From: an uncultured bacterium
GTDB lineage: Bacteria; Bacillota; Clostridia; Christensenellales; Pumilibacteraceae
Reading direction: 5' to 3'
Assembly (NCBI GenBank): GCA_949744905.1
Contig: CATKCE010000055.1
Location: 1-34,470 of the forward strand
DNA: 34,470 bases
Shown: positions 9,801 through 15,472 of the stretch, one piece after another
How the letters are laid out: each line of letters opens with the position of its first letter
Numbering within the stretch: the stretch's first letter is position 1
Notes under the pieces: generated by a model
What the model was told of the DNA's origin: nothing
The model's database searches: none
The model's input: only the letters and a program-made list of their open reading frames with translations
Position numbers and translations under genes: made by a program

Positions 9801-10299
9801 ACTCGTAAGCATAGATATCCCCGGCGCGGTAATGAGCATATCCTCAAACTGCTTTGAAAACTGCACGGCGCTTACCACGGTGAAACTCTCGCAAAGGATC
9901 AATGCGATAAACGCCAACGCGTTTGCCGGCTGTACTAATCTTTCGTCGATAAACATTCCCAAAAAACTTATGACGCTAAACGCGGGCGCGTTTGCCGGTT
10001 GCACTTCTCTTACCGAGTTGACGCTTCCCGCAATAAAGACTTTGCAGGCGGGCGCGTTTGCCGGCTGGACTTCTACTCAGACCATACGCATCACCGGATT
10101 TACCGAGGCGTCGGGCAACTGGGTAGACGGTTGGGATTCCGAATGCGGCGCGAACATCGTCTTTGATACGTTTACCGACGATACGGAGACCGAGGGCGGC
10201 GGTACCGGAGAGGGCGGCAACGAAGGCGGTCCGTCCGAGGGCGGCGGCGAGGAAATCGTGCCTCCCGAAGAAAACGGGAACGACACATTAAAGGACTGA
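841..10299 (+). CDS. Giant BspA-like LRR (LRR_5) surface lipoprotein with N-terminal InlB-B-type and Fn3-like modules
   Basis: 3152-aa ORF with RBS (aggag) upstream. Lipobox LVSAVIVAC. InlB-B-type modules (GHTFIGWYTDGG...VTLYAQW; GYDFDGWYTTAGG...IVLYANY). Long run of about 22-23-aa repeats of the type tIgnyAFxgCtsLtsvtIPdsVtsIG. Gly/Glu/Pro-rich C-terminus. Confidence 0.93.
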   Translation: MKKTNRKPLMLLLALLVALVSAVIVACGEVEIPPPKEGPETGVYYYDAGSDEYQVSLFGADRVSMVIKGVNKNGTYTVNGEDIVMTFGNEQVSAKWTGDVLTLTYGDGAPMRFIRKLYYTVSFVSNGGSILDDVTVLNGKTVAKPEDPVFAGHTFIGWYTDGGFNKPFLFGTQSVTSDVTLYAQWAEKTAGQSEYVLSFDLNYPAEVEADEPQIASMGTLGGKIFDAPVPELNGYVFNGWWISAYESVDKLTYRLERDTVLRESTTAFALWRKVESTNKLPVPAVSVSNTSVSWDRIDNARIMAVKVTHSDGTVIKEGNIAGESVPVDFASAKEGDYVIEVTAMAQSESNNSETAMRYYRNKSLDRVSKFSVVEPSVLLFNEVEGAEKYLISIDCGDKAHNHTDIDLGRSTNYNFANCPMQEGGIKFTVKAFADGHAYSVSRVFTYNRILSAVSELTVDEASQTVRWLSVPNAVNYIVSVKCGNTAHDHREVNVGNATSFDLKECDAIEGGIEINVYPVTKGYNSPAPTSVKYDKKTLAAPGGIYADGNVVRWRRVAGAVSYVVMIDNKEMHTDDDTPELELSAADLVGGKDYVVTVQAVSAEAGKSSLMSNPVTMRYDAMYEKLAYDRNTVSWRQALGAVAYEVRVNGGASTRVEGVNSARVALTLAGNNRVEVRAVYMNNIPSAWVGIDVYAYSMEFDTRGGMPAVETQYYAIGDEITMPDARPSKEGYDFDGWYTTAGGAASGGAKFDSETFNETGDIVLYANYKPATYYILDSESGEKVGESVYNSAYKWNVPENDDARYMFVGWFADRDGKGERYTDENGNGYNAWRFTYGVRPVAYWVPVFKFNYLEKSRTYSVVKDDDLNTSIVTKLTVPVEYDDGVHGKARVSVVDGLAFKNCTKLISISIPDTVVLIENTAFESCTKLEEVNIYHVDGNRDIRYESVDGILLILTENSSDKGIMYVPQSKTGSFEIPAGVTEIPYRAFNSSNISEVIIPSTVTNIRQAAFYSCKQLTTVSFRAGVGNKLIIDEKAFQSCAKLETISFCARLSNFNPAMFDGCAGVSRINMDETTGDYATVDGMLTNKSKDTILYCPVGRSGVLTIPRSITAIGESAFAKCVNLTEVVIPNWVKSIGESAFADCTGLTSVTVKGDDLYAAALTIGKTAFSGCNAITSLVMEHNSNVVGIGERAFYKNNVLTALDFPASLVRIDKEAFSSCNKLARITFAANSKLAVIGESAFVSCTALTGVELPASLTEVGDYAFSRCTKIQRVTFAADGAELSLGDYVFNSCTALDAIEIPANVIGLGSGVFYGCKALKNYSIDPENKHYMIHDDVIFDTDMTVMVFYPTWKTGAYQLPETVTKIGAGLFKGNTSINKITIGKNIVEIGANAFDGCSNLDSIEFESGSVEELKIGEYAFANCGKLISMDIPSRVRDIPQYMFYNCAMLNSVTVPDTVIGVGESAFKLCYALQRVTFGTRAEDGKTGVSNLSFIGKEAFSSCRTLDNIALPSSVTGIGAGAFYNCIALTTFSIADVDKVTDENELTVANGTTTTGVFGGCIKLTNVTLPSRLTRIADYMFNNCSALRTITIPSGVGNDGNNVQGIGKFAFNGCGRLHTVTFASGGTKPLTVDASAFNNCYELATINFPSRLSDGLNGTGGTVNVFGSNAFANCYALADFNVDDGGENYASIDGILYSADKKTLIQCPVGKEGKIVIPNTVTTVKQGAFNKCESITEVEFATGGTEDLTVEDGTSAFNSVFGQCGAIHTVSFPARFVKLGNYTFANCFKLATVNFEKIDATAKLKTIGRNVFQNTALTSIVIPASVTSMGQSAFYDSELAEITIPGALVDNFSSIFSDVKFLGTVNITGDSETGPSLSGGAVLSNDKTKLLYYPLYNKAQTYRVPASVTTIAKGAFKNNRYLNKITFETGSKLKVVEDDAFYGCASLREITFPETLESIGANAFRDSFNLKTVDFGANEKVTTINTYTFSGCKSLKSITLPARVSSIATNAFNASGIETFVFPRDVEEVPNNMFYNCASLKSVTFNDKIKSVGNSSFYGCASLVSVVLPDTVKSIGTSTFKGCAKLATVVFGKSINTIGNNAFESSGVTSIVIPDSVTSLGTALFKNAVSLGSASIGAGVTAIPNDTFNGCTALAAVTIGANVSTIGNYAFQNAALTSVVIPDTVTSLGNYAFASCEQLASITFGTGLTTIGTYAFQYSALVSVTIPDGVTSLGNYAFKGCLQLTDFTFGAGLKAIPTGMFHSSGIKNLTIPEQIVTVNTYAFIGSLLENVTFEGSTALDIKGGAMATAPFAQLEHLRSVNFGDRSGAIGNYAFYGDAALEEVAFGNNSQIEKLGNNAFYGCASLTSFDFPETVAEIGDNAFRASGLTSVTLPEGISKFGNNIFYGCEGLIEVTIPTDSYSSFGNYVFSSCANLQTVNFIGNGTALTAIGTSAFYGAKSLTEITLPEGVRTIGNRAFNSTESLTAVNFPSTLEYIEPYAFSQTGLKRVELPTGLTRIGNSAFWCSNIEYIRIPITVSNIGGNPFEGCDKLARIEFENGNSSYILEGNALYNLGKTALIGFLATATGDVELSESLDTVMTGAFAHSAITGITLPEGVTTIGSRTFDACTELTQVTLPSSITTIDDYAFRGCTSLETINIPRGVEYIGEGAFEGCTSLRSVVFEAGSFLAEVGEGAFKNSGIVSFDVPEGLTALSDYMFEDCSALTAINFAPEGNMLNFGEGFLRNCALQNLTIPKTVAKINYDTFIGANGLVKVVFDESDLPLSTWGASSSVNGEMGLFTNCTNLKEVDFGGRAVSLGTYAFLGCTSLTTITWEDIVNIDGGSVFRYCSSLVNVTLPDGLAKINDYAFDGCTSLQSITIPASVKEFNRNAFSNCTSLKTVIIEDGVLFGSNAVSHFENCTALTSVKLPSTVTSLPGSMFKGCTALENITIPLRFTTINSSAFEDCTNLKTVVFEEGSRMATISNKAFMNSGLVSIDIPGAVMSISSNCFENCTALTTVKLSQRINAINANAFAGCTNLSSINIPKKLMTLNAGAFAGCTSLTELTLPAIKTLQAGAFAGWTSTQTIRITGFTEASGNWVDGWDSECGANIVFDTFTDDTETEGGGTGEGGNEGGPSEGGGEEIVPPEENGNDTLKD

Positions 10300-10306
10300 T
10301 ACAATA

Positions 10307-10342
10307 TATACCGCCGACATATTCGCATGTGTCGGTGGTATA
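10307..10342 (+). terminator. Strong hairpin after the giant gene; no U-tract, so termination is uncertain
   Basis: TATACCGCCGACATA (10307-10321) pairs with TGTGTCGGTGGTATA (10328-10342) including G-U pairs. It is followed by CGGGCTTGACA. Confidence 0.45.
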
Positions 10343-10347
10343 CGGGC

Positions 10348-10377
10348 TTGACAGAACCGTATGATTTATGTTATCAT
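10348..10377 (+). promoter_or_regulatory. SigmaA-type promoter for the MoxR/VWA gene run
   Basis: TTGACA at 10348-10353, 18-bp spacer, TATCAT at 10372-10377. Shares the GGGCTTGACA -35 context with the promoter at 678. Confidence 0.6.
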
Positions 10378-10428
10378 ATAAGAGCTTATACTCGTTTTAT
10401 GATACGATACGGTGTAAGGAGACAATAA

Positions 10429-11472
10429 ATGGATAACAATTCGGTTTTCAAAAGATTTTATAACCGTATGGCTGCCGAGGGCGTCTTAAAGTCGCTTCTT
10501 TGGGGCATTGCCGTCGGTTTTGCCGTAAATTTTATTACGGCTTTCGTTACTTGGTTTACGAAGTTCGACGGACTGTGGTTGTCTATCGGACTCGGGCTGG
10601 GAGCCGTTGCGGCGGTGACGCCGATAATGTATTTTGCAGTCTTCCGTCCCGATTCTAAGATGATCGCGGCTCGGCTCGATAAAGTATTCGGTCTTGAAGA
10701 ACGCCTTATTACGATGGCGGAATTCGAAAAGGACGAATCGTACATCGCCATGCGCCAGCGCGAGGACGCCAAAGCCAAGATAGGCGGGATAAACGGTCGG
10801 CAGCTTAAAATATCATTGTCGGTGGCGTTGATAGTTACGGCCGCGGTATCGTTTGCATTCGGTACCACGATGACCACCGTCTCGGCGCTTACTTCCGCAG
10901 GCGTTATAGAAGGCGGAGATTCGTTTGTGAGCCGTACCGATTTTTATTCGGTCTTATATGACGTGAACGAACCGGACGGCGGTTATATAGAAGGCAATTT
11001 CGACCAGTTGCTGGAAGCGGGCGAACTGACCGAGCCGGTGGTAGCCGTCGCCGAAGACGGCTGGGCGTTTGTCGGTTGGGACGACGGGTACGATAAGCCC
11101 GACCGTTGCGACGAGGTAACGAAAGAGGAGATGACGTACATCGCCATGTTCGTGCAAATAGAGGAAGGCGACGGAGACGGAGAACCCGGCGACAGCGAGG
11201 GCGGCGATGATGCTCCCGATAAACCGGGAGAGCCGGGCGACAATGGCAACGAGGGAAAACCCGGAGAAGGCGATCCCTCCGACGGAAAACCCGGCGACGG
11301 CAGCATGGCAGGCAAGGACGATCCCGCAAACCAGGTGGTGGACGGCGACAAATACTACCGCGAACTTTTGGAGTCTTATATAAAAGAAGCGGAAGAAATG
11401 TTGGCGCAGGGCAAAGAACTGCCGCCGCATCTGCGCGAGATAATGGACAAATACTACGACATCATAAAATAA
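10429..11472 (+). CDS. Membrane protein upstream of moxR: TM-rich N-terminus, InlB-like module, Gly/Pro/Asp-rich linker, C-terminal helix
   Basis: 347-aa ORF with RBS AAGGAG. Hydrophobic segments LLWGIAVGFAVNFITAFV, LSIGLGLGAVAAVTPIMYFAV and ISLSVALIVTAAVSFAFG. Module VVAVAEDGWAFVGWDDGYDKPDRCDEVTKEEMTYIAMF. C-terminal LPPHLREIMDKYYDIIK. Confidence 0.85.
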   Translation: MDNNSVFKRFYNRMAAEGVLKSLLWGIAVGFAVNFITAFVTWFTKFDGLWLSIGLGLGAVAAVTPIMYFAVFRPDSKMIAARLDKVFGLEERLITMAEFEKDESYIAMRQREDAKAKIGGINGRQLKISLSVALIVTAAVSFAFGTTMTTVSALTSAGVIEGGDSFVSRTDFYSVLYDVNEPDGGYIEGNFDQLLEAGELTEPVVAVAEDGWAFVGWDDGYDKPDRCDEVTKEEMTYIAMFVQIEEGDGDGEPGDSEGGDDAPDKPGEPGDNGNEGKPGEGDPSDGKPGDGSMAGKDDPANQVVDGDKYYRELLESYIKEAEEMLAQGKELPPHLREIMDKYYDIIK

Positions 11473-11510
11473 ACGGGAAACCGAAAAAATTCAAAGAGGC
11501 TAAAGAAACA

Positions 11511-12656
11511 ATGGTTAACGAAAAAGATATTCGCCAGTTCAGCGAGCAATGCAAGAATATATTCGATCAAGTCAGACGCGACGTCATAGGGCAGAAAGAA
11601 GTCGTCGAAGGAACTATCATAGCCATGATAGCCGGCGGTAACGTACTGCTTGAGGGTGTGCCCGGCGTAGGCAAGACGCGTCTTGTCCGTTCGCTTGGAC
11701 GCGTTTTCAATCTGCCTTTTTCGAGAATACAGTTTACGCCCGACCTCATGCCCGCCGACGTGACCGGCACAAACATAATAGTAAAAGACGATAAGGGCAA
11801 CTCCAATTTCGAGTTTCAGCCCGGTCCCATATTCAGCAACATAATACTTGCCGACGAGATAAACCGCGCAACGCCCAAGACGCAGTCCGCGTTGCTTGAA
11901 GCAATGCAGGAACATACCGTTACGGTAATGGGCGTATCGCGCAAGCTCGAGGAGCCGTTCTTTGTTCTCGCTACGCAAAACCCCATCGAGCAGGACGGTA
12001 CTTATCCTTTGCCGGAAGCGCAAATGGACCGTTTTATGTTTAAGCTCATCGTGCCCAATCCCAGTCTCGACGAACTCATGGACATAGTCAACATGACTCA
12101 AAAGACCATGGCGGAAGTAGCCGAGGCGGCTTGCGACGGCGAACAGCTTATAAGGATGCGCAAGACCGCGAACCAGATTCCGGTAGCCGAAGAAGTTATG
12201 CGTTACGCAATGACTCTCTGCTCGGCGACGCACCCCGACAGCGAATGCGCCACGTCGGCGTCCAAAAAGTACATACGTCTCGGGGCGAGCCCCCGCGCCG
12301 GACAAGCGCTTATATCGGCGGCGAAAGTCAAAGCGTTGCTCGCCGGAAGATTCAATGTTGCGTACAACGACATCAACGAGCTTGCGTATCCCGTGCTTCG
12401 TCACCGCATGAAGATGAACTTCGAGGCTATCGCCGAGCGCGTATCCGCCGATAAAGTTATCGGCATGATAATAGCCGAACTCGGCAAGGGAGGCTCTGCG
12501 GAAGCGCCCGCGGCGGATAGCGTCGTTTCGGAAAGTTCCGCCGCGCCTGAAAATAGCGACGCCGTTACCGCCGAGGCGGCAACGGAAACCGCGCCTGCCG
12601 CGACCGAAGATGCGGTCGAAAAAAAAGGTAAACGGAAGTTGTTTGGGAGAAAATAA
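11511..12656 (+). CDS. moxR: MoxR-family AAA+ ATPase with an Ala/Glu-rich C-terminal extension
   Basis: Walker A GVPGVGKTR, Walker B IILADEINRA, sensor region ATQNPIEQDGTYPLPEAQMDRF. All are MoxR hallmarks. Confidence 0.95.
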   Translation: MVNEKDIRQFSEQCKNIFDQVRRDVIGQKEVVEGTIIAMIAGGNVLLEGVPGVGKTRLVRSLGRVFNLPFSRIQFTPDLMPADVTGTNIIVKDDKGNSNFEFQPGPIFSNIILADEINRATPKTQSALLEAMQEHTVTVMGVSRKLEEPFFVLATQNPIEQDGTYPLPEAQMDRFMFKLIVPNPSLDELMDIVNMTQKTMAEVAEAACDGEQLIRMRKTANQIPVAEEVMRYAMTLCSATHPDSECATSASKKYIRLGASPRAGQALISAAKVKALLAGRFNVAYNDINELAYPVLRHRMKMNFEAIAERVSADKVIGMIIAELGKGGSAEAPAADSVVSESSAAPENSDAVTAEAATETAPAATEDAVEKKGKRKLFGRK

Positions 12657-13556
12657 ATGAAGGTCTCTTACTTAAACGATGATTTTTTCAGTCGGTTAGA
12701 GACCTTGGCATTGAATCTGCGAACTGATTTATCCGGATTTTTCGGCGGAAAGCATCTTGTAAAAACTTACGGTCAGACGGTGGAATTTGCCGACTACCGC
12801 GAGTATATGCTGGGCGACGATATTCGCCGCATAGACTGGAACTTATACAGCCGTTTCGAAAAATATTTCCTTAAATTGTTTACCGATGAAAGACAGATGC
12901 ACGTCCAGATATTTTTGGACTGTTCGGCGTCTATGGGAAAGGTCAATCCGAACAAAGCCGCGTACGCGATAGGTACGGCGGCTGCTTTGGGCTTTCTGTC
13001 GGTCCACAATATGGACAAAACTTCGTTTAAGCTGATGAAGGGAAACCGCGCGGAGGATCCGTTTGGGACGATAATCGGCAAGAGGTCGTTTTTCCGGGCG
13101 ATAAGCGAATTGGAGGACATGAAGTTTGCCGACGCTACGGATATAGGCGAAGCCGTGACGAGTTGCCCCAATACCGGCACCGGCGACGGACTGACTATAA
13201 TAATATCGGACTTCTTTACCGACAGCGACTGGAAAAAAGCCGTCGATTATCTTTGCTACAAGCGCAGACAAGTGCTTTTGATACAGATAATGTCGCCCGA
13301 AGAAGCGGACCCCGCGTACAACGGCAGAGTCAATCTTATAGACTGCGAATCGGATAACGCGGCCGATACGAGAAACTTAAAGATCAAGATAACACGAGGC
13401 ATGCAACTGGCTTACGAACAAGCTCTTAAAGATATGATAGCGGATATCAAGTCGTTCTGCGATTCGCGCGGAGCGGGCTTTATAACCTTGCAGACAAATA
13501 AAAACATCGAGAAAGCTCTTTTCGGCGAGTTGTTGAAGGTAGGTGTTATGGCATGA
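12657..13556 (+). CDS. DUF58 domain protein with VWA-like MIDAS
   Basis: DUF58 signature FADYREYMLGDDIRRIDWNLYSRFEKYFLKLF and MIDAS-like FLDCSASMG. Starts immediately after the moxR stop codon. Confidence 0.93.
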   Translation: MKVSYLNDDFFSRLETLALNLRTDLSGFFGGKHLVKTYGQTVEFADYREYMLGDDIRRIDWNLYSRFEKYFLKLFTDERQMHVQIFLDCSASMGKVNPNKAAYAIGTAAALGFLSVHNMDKTSFKLMKGNRAEDPFGTIIGKRSFFRAISELEDMKFADATDIGEAVTSCPNTGTGDGLTIIISDFFTDSDWKKAVDYLCYKRRQVLLIQIMSPEEADPAYNGRVNLIDCESDNAADTRNLKIKITRGMQLAYEQALKDMIADIKSFCDSRGAGFITLQTNKNIEKALFGELLKVGVMA

Positions 13557-15457
13557 ATCTTCTTACGCCTCTCGGACTTTTGGGACTTATCTCGATAGCC
13601 GTACTCATACTGATATACATAATAAGACCGAATTACCAGCAAAAAGTGATTTCGAGCACGTACGTATGGCAACTCAGTCTTAAATACAAGAAAAAGCGCT
13701 TACCTATAAACCGTCTGCGCAATATTATCCTTATAATCTGCCAGGTACTTATACTTGCTTCCTGCGCGTTCATTTTGGCGCAGCCTATAATAAACGAGGC
13801 TGTTGAACTTGAGCGGGCGGAAAAGGTCGCTATTTTGGACGCTTCGGCGAGCATGCGCGTAAAGGAAGGCATGGCTTTAAGCGGCGATTCCACCGTAGAG
13901 GACACGAGATTCGAGCGGGCCGTCGAACAAATAAGAGCGCTTGCCGAAGAAGCCGTTAACGACGGCGGGGCTTTCAGCCTGATACTCGCCGACGCAGAGC
14001 CGAAGTTTCTTATACGGCAAGCCGGCAAAGATATGCTTTCCGACATAAACGATACTCTCGACGCTCTTATAAAGGACGACGGAGATTGCTCTTACGGGAC
14101 CGCCGACATAGACGCCGCGGTCATGCTTGCCGAAAACGTGCTCGTTAAAAACGCGGGTGCGCAGGTCGTTTTATACACCGACGCCGATTATACCGACAGC
14201 GGGTACGTCAAGGTGGTAAACGTGGCGAACGAAGGAGAATGGAACGCGGCTATACTTAACGTTACCGCTACCGTCGTTGATAACTACTACACATTTACGG
14301 CGGACGTCGCGTGTTACGGCAAAAACCAGGTGCTCCCCGTTTACTGCGAAGTCAACGGTGTGAACGACTCGGACAAAGTCGTTGAAATGAACGTGATAAA
14401 CACCTGTAACGACGATAAAACCGTCCAGTACGTTTTCGATAAAACTGTGGGCGATGCGATATATTCGTTTGACAGCGCGCAGATATACGTACAGGTGGAC
14501 GACAATTTTTCGGCGGACAACGTTTACAACATTTACGGCGGCACAAAAGAGACGGTAAGAGTCCAGTACGCCAGCTCGTTGCCCAACATATTCTTCGACG
14601 GCATACTTATGGGCTTGCGCGACGATATGAAAAACGAGTGGAATATCGAAGTCGACCAGTTGCAAAAAGGCGAAACGCCGGAGCTCAAAAACCGTGATAT
14701 TTACATCTTCGAACATACGATGCCGGAAAATATCCCCACTGACGGAATAGTGTTTTTGATAGATATGGATAAAGCTCCGCTCAATGCCGGATTTGCGCTT
14801 GGAAGCGAGGTCCAGGGCAGATTCCACTTGGACGAATCGACGGAAGAACATCCCATGACACAGTATCTCAATACAGGGAGTATCGAGATCACCAGGTATA
14901 AACGCATACTTTCTTACGACGGTTACGAGCCGCTCATGTATTGCGGCGGCGATCCCATTCTGCTCGTTAAAAACAAGCCTGATGAAAAAGTGGTCGTGCT
15001 TTCTCTCAACTTAAACTATTCCGATTTTGCATTAAGGCCCGATTTCTCGTTTTTCATGTATAACTTTTTCAATTACTTCTTAACGTCTACCGTCGATAAA
15101 CCCGTTTACGAAGTGGGCGAATCGGTCAAGGTGAATGCGCGCGGCACCGACGTAAAGTTCATGGGACCCGATATCGAGGAAGATTTATCGACGTTCCCCT
15201 GCGAGATACGGCTTAAAAACATCGGCACGTACAGCATCTTGCAAAAACTCATATCCGGTGAACAGGTAAATAAAAATATATTCGTAAAAGTGCCGGCGTC
15301 GGAAAGCAATATCCACAAAAGCGGCGGTTTCATAATCTCGAACCGCGGCGAGAACGATTCCAAGGACTGGTATGACGACCTTTTGGTTTACTTTGCCGCG
15401 GCTTTGGTGGCGTTATCCATAATAGAGTGGATATTGCAAGCCAGAGAGTATTTTTAA
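13553..15457 (+). CDS. BatA-like membrane protein with VWA domain
   Basis: N-terminal LLTPLGLLGLISIAVLILIYIIRPNYQQKVISSTYVW (BatA-type), second TM, MIDAS AILDASASM, C-terminal TM. ATGA overlap with the upstream gene. Confidence 0.85.
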   Translation: MNLLTPLGLLGLISIAVLILIYIIRPNYQQKVISSTYVWQLSLKYKKKRLPINRLRNIILIICQVLILASCAFILAQPIINEAVELERAEKVAILDASASMRVKEGMALSGDSTVEDTRFERAVEQIRALAEEAVNDGGAFSLILADAEPKFLIRQAGKDMLSDINDTLDALIKDDGDCSYGTADIDAAVMLAENVLVKNAGAQVVLYTDADYTDSGYVKVVNVANEGEWNAAILNVTATVVDNYYTFTADVACYGKNQVLPVYCEVNGVNDSDKVVEMNVINTCNDDKTVQYVFDKTVGDAIYSFDSAQIYVQVDDNFSADNVYNIYGGTKETVRVQYASSLPNIFFDGILMGLRDDMKNEWNIEVDQLQKGETPELKNRDIYIFEHTMPENIPTDGIVFLIDMDKAPLNAGFALGSEVQGRFHLDESTEEHPMTQYLNTGSIEITRYKRILSYDGYEPLMYCGGDPILLVKNKPDEKVVVLSLNLNYSDFALRPDFSFFMYNFFNYFLTSTVDKPVYEVGESVKVNARGTDVKFMGPDIEEDLSTFPCEIRLKNIGTYSILQKLISGEQVNKNIFVKVPASESNIHKSGGFIISNRGENDSKDWYDDLLVYFAAALVALSIIEWILQAREYF

Positions 15458-15472
15458 GGGAGGGAAAAGACT

